A stretch of DNA of 64,000 bases from contig NZ_JWLC01000017.1 in the NCBI RefSeq assembly GCF_000813745.1, positions 1 to 64,000 of the forward strand. The letters run 5' to 3'. The position numbers were made by a program, and so were the translations under genes. The notes beneath the pieces were generated by a model. The model ran no database searches, was not told where the DNA came from, and worked only from the letters and a program-made list of their open reading frames with translations. Shown here one piece after another: positions 43,984 through 53,192 of the stretch; the first letter of the stretch is position 1, and the number at the start of each line of letters is the position of its first letter. Origin of the DNA: Leisingera sp. ANG-M1 (GTDB lineage: Bacteria; Pseudomonadota; Alphaproteobacteria; Rhodobacterales; Rhodobacteraceae).

Positions 43984-45186
43984 ATGTCCGCCAACACCAT
44001 GGGCACATTGGATTTGGGTCAGCGCTATGCGCGGCGCGCGGAAATCATTGGCAAATCGATCTATGACCACCCGCCGGGGGTGACGGTGCTGAGCTCCGGC
44101 CTGGCCTATCCGCCCTGCCTGCCCGATGTGGTGCGCGAGGCCTCGGTGGCGGCCAGCGACTTCATCAGCGAATCCATGCAATACGGCCCGCTGATGGGGC
44201 TGCCGGACTTGCGCGAAGCCATCGTCGATTTCGTCAAAGAAGACGGTGTCGAGATCGGCGTCGACAATGTGCTGGTCACCTATGGCGCCAAAAATGCGCT
44301 GGACCTGGCCTGCCGGGTGTATCTGGAGCCGGGCGACCGGATGATCGTCGCCAATCCCTCTTACATGACCGCGCTGCAGATCATGCGCAGCCACGGCGTC
44401 AACTTCCTGGGCATCAGCCAGGACGATGAGGGCATGAACACCGATGAGCTGGAGGAAAACCTCAAGCGCCTGCGCGCCAATGGCGAGCGGATGCCCAAGC
44501 TGTTGTTCGACATCCCCGACTTCCACAATCCGACCGGCATCACCATGTCGCTGGCCCGCCGCCAGCGCCTGATCGAACTGGCCAAGGAATACAACTTCAT
44601 CATCCTGGAAGACGACCCCTACCGCCGCATCCGCTTTGAAGGCGAGGCGATCCCGCCGCTGAAAGCGCTGGATGATGCCGGCGTCGTGGTGTCGCTGGGC
44701 ACCGTCTCCAAGATCCTGGCGCCGGGCCTGCGGCTGGGCTGGGCGATCGGCGATGCCGGCATCATCCGGCGCATGGCGATGCAAAAGGCCGACGGCGGCT
44801 GCAACCCGATGGCGCAACGGATCGTTGTCGACCTGATGCGCTCAAACAAGATGCAGTACCACATCGACGAGGTCACCGCAGAGATGCGCGTCCACCGTGA
44901 CGCGATGATGGATGCCTTTGCCAAATACCTGCCCGACGCCAAAATCCGGCGCCCCAACGGCGGCTATTTCCTCTGGGCCGAACTGCCCGAGGGCTCTGAC
45001 GCCGAACGGGTTGCTGAGCTGGGCATCGAACACGGCGTCGAGGTGTCAACCGGCCGCCTCTGCTTTGCCGAGGCCGGGCCGACGAACTTCCTGCGCATGG
45101 CCTACAGCTTTGTCTCGCCCGAGCTGATCACCGAGGGGATCAAAAACCTCGGCGCCGCCTACACCCAGTACAAATCGCAGGCTTAA
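43984..45186 (+). CDS. PLP-dependent aminotransferase, class I/II
   Basis: 400 residues from ATG 43984. Fold-type I aminotransferase of the 2-aminoadipate/MocR-like group: YGPLMGLPDLREAI, VTYGAKNALDLA, FDIPDFHNPTG, and the PLP-lysine motif GTVSKILAPGLRLGW. It transfers the amino group of an amino acid, probably the product freed by the M24 and DoeB-like enzymes, to a keto acid. It is the first gene of a nine-gene plus-strand operon that ends with the ABC ATPase. Confidence 0.9.
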   Translation: MSANTMGTLDLGQRYARRAEIIGKSIYDHPPGVTVLSSGLAYPPCLPDVVREASVAASDFISESMQYGPLMGLPDLREAIVDFVKEDGVEIGVDNVLVTYGAKNALDLACRVYLEPGDRMIVANPSYMTALQIMRSHGVNFLGISQDDEGMNTDELEENLKRLRANGERMPKLLFDIPDFHNPTGITMSLARRQRLIELAKEYNFIILEDDPYRRIRFEGEAIPPLKALDDAGVVVSLGTVSKILAPGLRLGWAIGDAGIIRRMAMQKADGGCNPMAQRIVVDLMRSNKMQYHIDEVTAEMRVHRDAMMDAFAKYLPDAKIRRPNGGYFLWAELPEGSDAERVAELGIEHGVEVSTGRLCFAEAGPTNFLRMAYSFVSPELITEGIKNLGAAYTQYKSQA

Positions 45187-45198
45187 GGAGCGGACACC

Positions 45199-46224
45199 AT
45201 GGCAACCCCCATCGTCAGCAACGAACCTGTCTGCGAAATCGACCTGGAGGCCGAGGGCAAGCACACCGGTTACGTGCGCATCCAGTTCTCCTCGGACCGC
45301 TCCGCCTATGGCTGGCAGCCAGTGCCGATCATGTCGATCAAAAACGGCGACGGCCCGGTTGCCGTTGTCGTCGGCGCCAACCATGGCGATGAATACGAGG
45401 GCGTCTCGGTCACCACCGGCTTGTTCCGCGACCTGAATGTTGAGGACGTGAAAGGCCAGATCATCTTCCTGCCCGCCCTGAACGCCCCGGCCTTTTATGC
45501 GGGCAAGCGCACTTCGCCGCTGGATGAAAGCGGCGAAGCGAACCTCAACCGGATGTTCCCCGGCGTGCAGAATGGCAGCCCGACGCAGATGATCTGCTGG
45601 TGGGTGGTGAACCGGCTGCTGCCCAAGGTCGACGCGGTGTTTGACCTGCACTCGGCCGGCAAATCCATCGACCACCACCCTTCGGTCAAGATCCGGCTGA
45701 TCGGTGATCCGGAAAAGGACGCGCTGCAGATGAAATTCCTGGAGCTGTTCGGCGCGCCCTTGGGCATCGTCGGCGACCGGGTGACCGAAACCACTTTCTC
45801 CTCTGCCACCGCGCGGCGCGAGATCATGTATCTCTCGACCGAGCTCGGCGGCGCCGGCAAAATCCGCCCCTGGATCCGCGACTTCGCTTTCAACGGCACG
45901 AAGCGCTGCCTGCGCGAGATGGGTATTCTGCCGGCAGCCATGGCCTTGCCCGACCCCGAGCACAAGGTGGCGCTCAAGGGCATGCAGTCCGGCGACAACT
46001 ACATCTTCGCCTATGAGGACGGCATGTTCGAGCCAGTGGTGAACCTGGGCGATGTGGTCGAGGACGGCCAGCTCGCGGGCTACATCTGGAACCTGAAGGC
46101 GCCGTGGAAAGACCCGGCCGAGCTGCATTTCAAGAAAGGCGGCGTGGTCTTCTGCAAGCGCACGCCAGCACTGTGCGAGGTCGGCGACACCCTGTTCTTC
46201 ACCCTCAGCGATTACGAGGGCTGA
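45199..46224 (+). CDS. DoeB-like deacylase (AstE/aspartoacylase family)
   Basis: 341 residues. The zinc site of the carboxypeptidase-like aspartoacylase family is visible: GANHGDEYEG (His, Glu) and DLHSAGKSID (His), with NLNRMFPG as the substrate loop. The start and layout closely resemble DoeB, the N-acetyl-diaminobutyrate deacetylase of ectoine breakdown. It should remove an acyl group from an N-acylated amino acid. It lies 12 nt after the aminotransferase. Confidence 0.88.
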   Translation: MATPIVSNEPVCEIDLEAEGKHTGYVRIQFSSDRSAYGWQPVPIMSIKNGDGPVAVVVGANHGDEYEGVSVTTGLFRDLNVEDVKGQIIFLPALNAPAFYAGKRTSPLDESGEANLNRMFPGVQNGSPTQMICWWVVNRLLPKVDAVFDLHSAGKSIDHHPSVKIRLIGDPEKDALQMKFLELFGAPLGIVGDRVTETTFSSATARREIMYLSTELGGAGKIRPWIRDFAFNGTKRCLREMGILPAAMALPDPEHKVALKGMQSGDNYIFAYEDGMFEPVVNLGDVVEDGQLAGYIWNLKAPWKDPAELHFKKGGVVFCKRTPALCEVGDTLFFTLSDYEG

Positions 46225-46227
46225 TCA

Positions 46228-47670
46228 ATGAGCGCGGTGCATCCCCTGTATATCGATGGTGTTTTCCTGGCTGGCGATGGCCGGGAGGTGCTGCCGGTGC
46301 TGAACCCGGCCACCGGTGCGGATTGCGCCGCGCTAACCTGCGCCACGGCGGAAGATGCCGCCGCGGCTGCGGCTGCCGCGAGGCGGGCGCACCAGGCGTG
46401 GTCCCAACGCGCTCCCCGGGACCGCGCTGCCGCCCTGCAGATGATGGCAGTAAAACTGCTGGAGCACCGCGAACCCATCGCCCGGGCCTTGACCCGGGAA
46501 CAGGGCAAGCCGCTGCCCGAGGCCCGCGAAGAACTTGACGGCTGCGCCGCAATCTTCCGTTTCTACGCCGATACGGCAGAGACGTATGAGTTCAATTACG
46601 TGGTGCCAGGCGGCGCCGACCGGCACATCCGCGAAACCGCCAAAGGACCGGTGCTGATCATCAACACCTGGAACTTCCCGGTCGAAGCGGTGGTTTCGCA
46701 CATGGCGCCGTCGCTGGCGGCAGGCTGCGCCTCGGTGGTGCTGGCCAACCGCGACGCGCCGGGCTGCGTGGCAGCATTCTTCCAGGCGATGGACGAACTG
46801 GACCTGCCGCCGGGGCTGATCAACCTGGTGACGGGTCGCTCCTCGCAGCTGTCGGATCAGCTGGTGGACGACCCGGCCATTGCCCATGTGAGCTATACCG
46901 GCTCGGTTTCCGTCGGCAGGGCGCTGGCCGCCAGGGCAGGGGGCCAGCTGAAACGCTGCACCCTGGAGCTGGGCGGCAACGCCCCCGCCATCGTGCTGCC
47001 CGGCGCGGACATTGAAACCGCGGCCAAGGCCTATGCCGGTAAACGCTTCTGGAACGCAGGCCAGGTCTGCACCGCGCCGAACCGGATCTATGTGAACCGG
47101 GCGCAGTACGACGGTTTCACCCGTGCGGTGGTGGACTATGCCGAAAGCCTGACCGTCGGGGATGGCATTGCGGATGGCGTGGACGTCGGCCCGATGGCCA
47201 ACGAGCGCCGCAGCACCTGGATGGCGGAAATCGTGGCGGACGCGCTGCAGCGCGGCGCCACCATGCTCACCGGCCAGACCCGCCCCTCCGAAACTGGTTT
47301 CTTCTGGAAACCCACGGTGCTGGCGGATGTGCCTGAGGATGCCCTTGGCATGCGCGAAGAGATCTTCGGCCCCATCGCCTGTATCCGCCCTTATGACGAT
47401 CTCGACGAAGTCATCGCCCGGGTAAACACCTGCAACATCGGCCTCAGCGGCTATGTGCAAGGGCCGGACACATCCGGAGCCCTGGCCGTTGCCCAGCGGC
47501 TGGAAGTTGGTTCAGTGGGCGCCAATCAGATGGTCACCGCCTTCATCGACACGCCGTTCGGCGGCATCAAATCCTCGGGCCTCGGCACCGTCGGGGGCGC
47601 CTCGGCGATGCGTGAATACCTGTTCCCGCGCCTGGTGGCGGTGCCTCCCGCAGAACCGCAAGCGGTCTGA
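46228..47670 (+). CDS. aldehyde (semialdehyde) dehydrogenase
   Basis: 480 residues. The NAD pocket and catalytic residues are visible: TWNFPVEAVVSHMAPSLAAG, TLELGGNAPAIVLPG (Glu) and NAGQVCTAPNRIYV (Cys). It resembles succinate-semialdehyde dehydrogenases. It begins 3 nt after the DoeB-like stop. By analogy with ectoine degradation it would oxidise the semialdehyde made by the aminotransferase to an acid for central metabolism. Confidence 0.93.
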   Translation: MSAVHPLYIDGVFLAGDGREVLPVLNPATGADCAALTCATAEDAAAAAAAARRAHQAWSQRAPRDRAAALQMMAVKLLEHREPIARALTREQGKPLPEAREELDGCAAIFRFYADTAETYEFNYVVPGGADRHIRETAKGPVLIINTWNFPVEAVVSHMAPSLAAGCASVVLANRDAPGCVAAFFQAMDELDLPPGLINLVTGRSSQLSDQLVDDPAIAHVSYTGSVSVGRALAARAGGQLKRCTLELGGNAPAIVLPGADIETAAKAYAGKRFWNAGQVCTAPNRIYVNRAQYDGFTRAVVDYAESLTVGDGIADGVDVGPMANERRSTWMAEIVADALQRGATMLTGQTRPSETGFFWKPTVLADVPEDALGMREEIFGPIACIRPYDDLDEVIARVNTCNIGLSGYVQGPDTSGALAVAQRLEVGSVGANQMVTAFIDTPFGGIKSSGLGTVGGASAMREYLFPRLVAVPPAEPQAV

Positions 47671-47697
47671 GCCATGCGTGATCTGGGAGGAGAGACC

Positions 47698-48459
47698 ATG
47701 CAAGCACAGATCGGATTTGTCTGGCCCGATACCGGCGACGCGCTGGAGCGGTTCGAAATGGCCAGCAGCGCCGCGCTGACCCGCGCCGCGGGCTGTGCGG
47801 GGCTGAGCTACAGCGTTGGCTCCTCGAAAGGCCCCGCGGGCCACTCGGTTGAGGCGCTGAAAGGCGTAGGCGAAGTGGACAGCATCGCCGAGGCTGGCGC
47901 GCACCTCTCAGATCAGGGGGCGCAGGCGGTGGTCTGGGCCTGCACCTCCGGCAGTTTCATCGGCGGGCTGGAGTGGAGCCTGCAGCAGCGCCGCAGCCTT
48001 CGCCGCCAGATTGGCTGCCCGGTCACCAGCGGCACCCTGGCGCTGATTTCCGCAGCGCTGCGGCTGGGGTTCCAAACCGTCGATGTGCTGAGCCCGTACC
48101 CCGAAGACGTCTCGGAAATCTTCCGCAGCTGCCTGCGGGATGCAGGGCTGAAGGTGGCCTCCATGCGGATGCTGCATTCGCCCGGCGCCACCGCCTCGGC
48201 CAATCTGCCGCTGACAGAGGAATGCCGCCGCTATGCCGAAACCGGCCGGCTCAAAGGCGGCGCATTGCTGATCCCGGACACCGCCGTCAACTCGCTGACG
48301 CTGATCGGCGAGCTGGAGGCTGCGGCCGGTCAGCCGGTGCTGACCGTCAATCAGGCCTGCGTCTTTGAAGGCGCCGCGCTGATCGGCCGGGCTGCGCCGC
48401 TGACCCGCTTGCCGCCCTTTCATCGCTTCCAGACTTGCCCGGAGGGAAAGATCCTATGA
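47698..48459 (+). CDS. Asp/Glu racemase-fold enzyme with one active-site Cys
   Basis: 253 residues from ATG 47698, which has GGGAGGAGAG just upstream; ATG 47674 lacks one. The first-half Cys is present (VVWACTSGSF), but where the partner Cys should lie the chain reads LLIPDTAVNSL, with Asp. Arylmalonate decarboxylases also have a single Cys, though in the other half. It may therefore do a one-base reaction. It overlaps the permease start (ATGA). Confidence 0.78.
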   Translation: MQAQIGFVWPDTGDALERFEMASSAALTRAAGCAGLSYSVGSSKGPAGHSVEALKGVGEVDSIAEAGAHLSDQGAQAVVWACTSGSFIGGLEWSLQQRRSLRRQIGCPVTSGTLALISAALRLGFQTVDVLSPYPEDVSEIFRSCLRDAGLKVASMRMLHSPGATASANLPLTEECRRYAETGRLKGGALLIPDTAVNSLTLIGELEAAAGQPVLTVNQACVFEGAALIGRAAPLTRLPPFHRFQTCPEGKIL

Positions 48460-49145
48460 TCGATTTCAACTATCTCGCCTCGCTGGATTTCTCCATACCC
48501 TGGAAATACCGCTGGCAGCTGCTCGATGGCGCCGCCACCAGCCTCTATCTCGCCTTTATCGCCTCAGTAGTTGGGCTGCTGCTGGGCATCCTGCTGGCCA
48601 TCGTGATCCGCTCGAAATACCGCGGCGTGCGCTACCTGGTGCTGGCTTATGTGGAGTTCTTCCGCAACACGCCGCTATTGGTGCAGCTCACCTGGATCCA
48701 CTTCGTGCTGCCGCTGGCCACCGGCATCAACACCACGCCGCTCACCTCCGGCCTGATTGCGCTGACCCTCAACGTCACCGCCTATTTCTGCGAGATCGCC
48801 CGGGCCGGTATCAACTCGGTCCCCAAAGGCCAGTGGGAGGCCGCCAGCGCGCTGGGCCTGCATTGGTTCCCGGTATGGGTAAAGGTGGTGCTGCCGCAGG
48901 CGCTGCGGGTGATGATCCCGCCGCTGGCCAACATGATCATCAACATCTTCAAGGCCACCGCCATCCTCTCGATCCTGGCCGTGGACGACCTGATGCGCGT
49001 CGCCACCCGCATCGCCAACTCCACCTTCAAACCGGTCGAGCTGATCACCGCCGCGGCGCTGATCTACCTGGTGATGGGCTCGGTTCTAGCCTTCGGCGCC
49101 GACTGGGTGGAACGCAAATACGGCCCGCAAAGGAGCAAGTCATGA
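48456..49145 (+). CDS. polar amino-acid ABC permease (EhuC-like)
   Basis: 229 residues, about five membrane helices of the HisM/GlnP group, with the coupling loop EAASALGLHWFPVWVKVVLPQALR. ATG 48456 lies after GGAGGGAAAG. Its stop overlaps the next permease (ATGA). It forms a heterodimeric channel with the next gene's product for uptake of an amino acid or ectoine-like solute. Confidence 0.92.
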   Translation: MIDFNYLASLDFSIPWKYRWQLLDGAATSLYLAFIASVVGLLLGILLAIVIRSKYRGVRYLVLAYVEFFRNTPLLVQLTWIHFVLPLATGINTTPLTSGLIALTLNVTAYFCEIARAGINSVPKGQWEAASALGLHWFPVWVKVVLPQALRVMIPPLANMIINIFKATAILSILAVDDLMRVATRIANSTFKPVELITAAALIYLVMGSVLAFGADWVERKYGPQRSKS

Positions 49146-49801
49146 TCTTCGATTGGGGCATTCTGGCCGACAATATCGACATCCTTGCCCAGGGCGCGAT
49201 GAACACGGCGCTGGTGCTGGTGCTGTCGCTGCTGATCGGCTCGGTGATTGGCGGCGTGGTCTGCGCGGGCAACCTGCAGACCAACCGCGCCCTGCGGCTG
49301 CCCGCCCGGATCTACGCCCATATCTTCCGCACGGTGCCGGAAATGGCGCTGATCTTCTGGGTCTACCTGGCGATGCCACTGGTGCTGGGCATCCGCATGT
49401 CTGCCTTCACCTCGGGCACCATCGCCATCTCGCTGGTGGCGGGCGCCTTCCTGGGCGAGATCTTCCGTGCGGGCATCGTCGCCCTGCCCAAGGGCCAGAA
49501 CGAGGCCGCCCAGGCGCTGGGCCTCGGCTTAATCGCCCGCTGGTACAAGGTGCTGCTGCCGCAAGCGCTGAAACTGGTGCTGCCCACCATCGTCAACTTC
49601 GTTACCGAGCTGATGAAAATGACCAGCCTCCTGGCCGCCATCTCGGTGGGCGAACTCGCCTATCAGGCCAATGTGCTGGGCGGTCAGACCTTCAAATACA
49701 ACGAGTTCTTCACCTCCGTCGCCATCGCCTATTTCTGCATGATCTTCCCGGTCACGCTGCTGGCCCGGCGGCTGGAGCGCAAACGGGATGCCCGCGCCTG
49801 A
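49142..49801 (+). CDS. polar amino-acid ABC permease (EhuD-like)
   Basis: 219 residues from ATG 49142. HisM family, coupling loop EAAQALGLGLIARWYKVLLPQALK, four to five helices. It is the partner of the preceding permease. Confidence 0.92.
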   Translation: MIFDWGILADNIDILAQGAMNTALVLVLSLLIGSVIGGVVCAGNLQTNRALRLPARIYAHIFRTVPEMALIFWVYLAMPLVLGIRMSAFTSGTIAISLVAGAFLGEIFRAGIVALPKGQNEAAQALGLGLIARWYKVLLPQALKLVLPTIVNFVTELMKMTSLLAAISVGELAYQANVLGGQTFKYNEFFTSVAIAYFCMIFPVTLLARRLERKRDARA

Positions 49802-49850
49802 CGGGCCCCCGCAAACCCAAAACCAACAGTTTCCAAGGGAGGACACCACA

Positions 49851-50642
49851 ATGAAACTGCTCAACACCCTCAAGGCCGCTGCGGTTGCGGCCCTGGCCAT
49901 GACTAGCGCCGCTGCGGCCCAGACCACCATGGACGGCATTCAGTCGGACGGCGTGCTGCGCGTCGGCATGGCGGACTCGCTGCCGTTCCAGTGGAAGGAT
50001 GCAGCCTCGGGCGAATGGCGCGGCTACAATGTCGACATGGCGGGCAGGATGGCCGAAGCCATGGGCGTCGAGCTGGAGATCGTCGACGCCACCTGGTCGA
50101 CCCTGATTCCGGGCCTGGAAGGCGACCGCTGGGACGTGGCCTTTGTCGACATGTTCGCAACGCCCGAGCGCGCGGTGAAGGTGATGTTCACCGACCCCTA
50201 CTACCAGACCCGCCAGGTGGTGCTGGGCAACTCCCGCTCGGATATCGCCACCTGGGACGAGCTGAACAGCGCGGGCAAATCCATCGTGGTGCTGGCCGGT
50301 ACTGCTGATGAAGCGGTAGCCAAGGAAGAATTTCCCAACGCCGAAACCCGCCCGATGGTGGCTGAAGGCCTGGCCGCAACCGTTCTGGAAGTGGCCGGCG
50401 GCCGCGCCGACGCGCTGATTGCCTCCGAGCTCAACATCAAGCTCTACATCGCCAGTAACCCGGACGCGCCGCTGCACATCATCGAAAACGGCCGCGGTAT
50501 CGAGGCGCAGGGCTTCTCCTATGCGGTGCGCCCGGGCGACACCCACTTGCTGGAGTTCCTTAACACCTGGGTGCGCTCCGCCAATGCTACCGGCCTGTCG
50601 GGCGAGATGGAAAGCAAGTGGATCGACAATTTTCAGGACTGA
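49851..50642 (+). CDS. amino-acid ABC substrate-binding protein (EhuB-like)
   Basis: 263 residues with signal peptide (MKLLNTLKAAAVAALAMTSAAAAQ); AAGGGAGG lies before ATG 49851. Class F periplasmic binding protein (SBP_bac_3): DGVLRVGMADSLPFQW, GYNVDMAGRMAEAMGVELEI, WDVAFVDMFATPERAVKVMFTDPYY. The usual ligand-carboxylate Arg is not obvious by eye. A stable hairpin follows the stop, typical of highly expressed binding-protein mRNAs. Confidence 0.92.
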   Translation: MKLLNTLKAAAVAALAMTSAAAAQTTMDGIQSDGVLRVGMADSLPFQWKDAASGEWRGYNVDMAGRMAEAMGVELEIVDATWSTLIPGLEGDRWDVAFVDMFATPERAVKVMFTDPYYQTRQVVLGNSRSDIATWDELNSAGKSIVVLAGTADEAVAKEEFPNAETRPMVAEGLAATVLEVAGGRADALIASELNIKLYIASNPDAPLHIIENGRGIEAQGFSYAVRPGDTHLLEFLNTWVRSANATGLSGEMESKWIDNFQD

Positions 50643-50657
50643 TCTGACGGCCCCTCT

Positions 50658-50681
50658 GGCTGCGGCATTGCTGCCGCAGCC
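50658..50681 (+). terminator. hairpin after the binding-protein gene
   Basis: A 10-bp perfect stem, GGCTGCGGCA (50658-50667) with TGCCGCAGCC (50672-50681), TTGC loop, 16 nt after the stop. There is no U-run, so it more likely attenuates and stabilises the message than ends it. Confidence 0.7.
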
Positions 50682-50703
50682 GTTATCCTGATGGAAGACC
50701 CCA

Positions 50704-51987
50704 ATGGCCTGCGCATCCCAGCCCCAAACACTCTCTGACATCGTTGAAAGCGGCCTCTGCGTCGGCTGCGGCCTGTGCCAGGCAATTGCCGGGCCGGAGG
50801 CGGTGCAATTCGTCACCACGCCAGAGGGGCGCGAGCGCCCGCTGCAGCAGGCGGAGATTGTTGCCGAAGGTTGGCAAGCCATCACCCGGACCTGCCCGGG
50901 CACTCATGTGATTGGCCGGGATGAATTGGCGGAAACCGAGGGCGCAGAAATAGATCCGGTCTGGGGACCGTACCGGCAGGTTCAGCTGGCCCATGCCAGC
51001 GACAAGGACATCCGCTACCGCGCCGCCTCAGGCGGGGTGCTGACAGCCTTGGCGAAACAACTGCTGGAAAGCGGCCAAGTGAAGTACATCCTGCAGGTGC
51101 GCGCCTCTGAAGAGCGCCCGATGCGCAGCGAAACCGTGATGTCGCGCACCGAGGGCGAGGTGATCCAGGCCGCAGGCTCCCGCTACGGCCCGGCAACCCC
51201 GCTGGCCGCAATCCGCGCGGCGCTGGACACGGGCGAGCCCTTTGCCTTCATCGGCAAGCCCTGCGACGTGACGGCGCTCAGGCTCTATGCCCGCGAGGAC
51301 GCGCGGGTTGATCAGCAGTGCAAAGCCATGCTGGCCATGGTCTGCGGCGGCGCCCCGGAGTTCCGCAAGTCCCGCGATCTGGTGCAGGAGCTTGGCTACA
51401 GCGAAGACGACGTCACCCTGTTCCGCTACCGCGGCTACGGCAACCCGGGCCGCGCCCGGATTGAATTCGCCGACGGCCACGCCGAGGAGCGCAGTTACCT
51501 GGAGCTGTGGGCGGATGAGGGCAAATGGTGCATCCAGCCCCGCTGCAAGATCTGCCCCGACGCGATTGGTGAAAGCGCCGATGTGGCCGCGGCGGATTAC
51601 TGGCCCGGCGGGGCGCCGGTTGGCGAGGACGCGGGTTTCAACTCCATCCTGATCCGGTCCAAAGCGGGCGAGGCACTGGTGGCCGGGGCGGTGGAAGACG
51701 GCAACCTGACCATCACCCGGGCCTTGGACATTCGCGATATGGACGACACCCAGCCGCATCAGGTCCGCAAGAAACAGGCGCTTTGGGCCCGCTTTGCCGG
51801 CATGCGTGCCGCAGGCCACCGCATCCCTCACGTCGAGGGGCTGCGCCTGGAAGCGCTGGCCCGCACTCAGCCCCTTTCAGACAACCTCGCCGCCGCCCGC
51901 GGAAGCCGCCAGCGCAGCCATGCAGGCCGCCTCAGCGAACCGCCTGCCCGTGATGCGGACGCCCTCAAGCCCGGAGAAACCCAATGA
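50704..51987 (+). CDS. FrhB/FdhB-family iron-sulfur flavoprotein
   Basis: 427 residues. N-terminal Fe-S motif C-V-G-C-G-L-C (residues about 19-25) and a later RCKICPD with [11 protein letters not shown], the pattern of the coenzyme F420 hydrogenase/dehydrogenase beta-subunit C-terminal domain. Roseobacters are not known to make F420, so relatives probably pass electrons from NAD(P)H or ferredoxin via flavin. It lies between the binding protein and ATPase genes of a transporter operon, overlapping the ATPase by 4 nt. That suggests a redox step on the imported compound. Confidence 0.88.
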   Translation: MACASQPQTLSDIVESGLCVGCGLCQAIAGPEAVQFVTTPEGRERPLQQAEIVAEGWQAITRTCPGTHVIGRDELAETEGAEIDPVWGPYRQVQLAHASDKDIRYRAASGGVLTALAKQLLESGQVKYILQVRASEERPMRSETVMSRTEGEVIQAAGSRYGPATPLAAIRAALDTGEPFAFIGKPCDVTALRLYAREDARVDQQCKAMLAMVCGGAPEFRKSRDLVQELGYSEDDVTLFRYRGYGNPGRARIEFADGHAEERSYLELWADEGKWCIQPRCKICPDAIGESADVAAADYWPGGAPVGEDAGFNSILIRSKAGEALVAGAVEDGNLTITRALDIRDMDDTQPHQVRKKQALWARFAGMRAAGHRIPHVEGLRLEALARTQPLSDNLAAARGSRQRSHAGRLSEPPARDADALKPGETQ

Positions 51988-52736
51988 GCACCCGAACCCC
52001 CGAAGCGGTCATCGAGATCCGCAACATGGACAAATTCTACGGCTCCTTTCACGTGCTGAAGAACATCAGCCTGACCGTCTCCCAAGGCGAACGGATCGTA
52101 ATCGCCGGTCCGTCCGGGTCGGGCAAATCCACCCTGATCCGCTGCATCAACCGGCTGGAAGAGCATCAGAACGGCCAGATCATCGTCGACGGTACCGAGC
52201 TTACCAGTGACACCAAGAACATCGACAAGATCCGTTCCGAAGTCGGCATGTGCTTTCAGCACTTCAATCTGTTCCCGCATATGACGATCCTGGAAAACTG
52301 CACCCTGGCGCCGATGTGGGCTCGCAAGATGAAGAAGGCCGAGGCCGAGGAGGTGGCGATGCACTTCCTGAAAAAGGTGCGCATCCCAGACCAAGCAGAC
52401 AAATACCCCGGCCAGCTGTCAGGCGGCCAGCAGCAGCGGGTGGCAATCGCACGCTCCTTGTGCATGAAGCCGCGGATCATGCTGTTTGATGAACCGACTT
52501 CGGCCTTGGACCCGGAGATGATCAAGGAAGTTCTGGACACCATGGTGGAACTGGCGGAAGAGGGGATGACGATGCTCTGTGTCACCCACGAGATGGGATT
52601 TGCCCGTCAGGTCGCCGACCGGGTGATCTTTATGGATCAGGGCGAGATCGTCGAGCAGAACCCGCCGCAGGAATTCTTCGGCAACCCGCAAAACCCGCGC
52701 ACGCAGGCCTTCCTGAGCCAGATCCTAGGCCATTGA
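51984..52736 (+). CDS. amino-acid ABC importer ATPase (EhuA/GlnQ-like)
   Basis: 250 residues. Walker [11 protein letters not shown]-loop [12 protein letters not shown], signature [15 protein letters not shown], Walker [17 protein letters not shown] and H-loop VTHEM are all canonical for polar amino-acid importers. It is the last gene of the plus-strand catabolic operon and works with the permeases at 48456-49801. Confidence 0.94.
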   Translation: MSTRTPEAVIEIRNMDKFYGSFHVLKNISLTVSQGERIVIAGPSGSGKSTLIRCINRLEEHQNGQIIVDGTELTSDTKNIDKIRSEVGMCFQHFNLFPHMTILENCTLAPMWARKMKKAEAEEVAMHFLKKVRIPDQADKYPGQLSGGQQQRVAIARSLCMKPRIMLFDEPTSALDPEMIKEVLDTMVELAEEGMTMLCVTHEMGFARQVADRVIFMDQGEIVEQNPPQEFFGNPQNPRTQAFLSQILGH

Positions 52737-52746
52737 CCGGTGCCGC

Positions 52747-53139
52747 TCAGAACGGCTGACGCTCGCCCAGCAGGTAGCGGGCCGTATCGGTGTAATCAAA
52801 CGCCAGCGAAACCGCGAGCACGGCGCAGACTGCCAGCAGGATACGCCGGGGCCAGGCGGGCATGTCCGGCCGCTTGCGCTGGCGCCAGAGCCAGATCACC
52901 AGCGGCGTCCACAAAAGCACATGCGGCAGCCCCAGCAGCCGGACATAGCCGAGCTGGCCGTAAATCCAGTAAACCCCGCCTGCGGCTGCAAGGCTGACAG
53001 CCACGGTCACCGCGCCGGCAATTCGGCTGGGTTTCCAGATCAGCAGCGCCAGCGGCAGGATGAAGCCGCCGACAAACAGCACGTTCAGCCAGATCTGCCC
53101 CCATTGCGGCTGGGTTGCAATTGCCTCTTCCAGTGTCAT
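52747..53139 (-). CDS. small four-helix membrane protein
   Basis: 130 residues with about four hydrophobic segments (near 17-35, 43-62, 68-86 and 100-118). I do not recognise the family. It lies 53 nt downstream of the sulfatase gene on the same strand and converges with the ABC ATPase. Confidence 0.7.
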   Translation of the reverse strand: MTLEEAIATQPQWGQIWLNVLFVGGFILPLALLIWKPSRIAGAVTVAVSLAAAGGVYWIYGQLGYVRLLGLPHVLLWTPLVIWLWRQRKRPDMPAWPRRILLAVCAVLAVSLAFDYTDTARYLLGERQPF

Positions 53140-53192
53140 CGCATGCCTCTCCCTGCTGCGACCCTAAGAAAGGGCCGGGTGCACGGCAAGGG

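Noticed and set aside
43882-44817. N-terminal 312-codon extension of the M24 frame
   Set aside because: It runs antisense through the aminotransferase gene; GGAG and ATG 43881 give the real start.
41097-52736. Calling the cluster ectoine catabolism (doeA/doeB/ehu) outright
   Set aside because: The M24 protein lacks the usual DoeA N-terminal pattern, EutB and EutC are absent, and extra enzymes are present.
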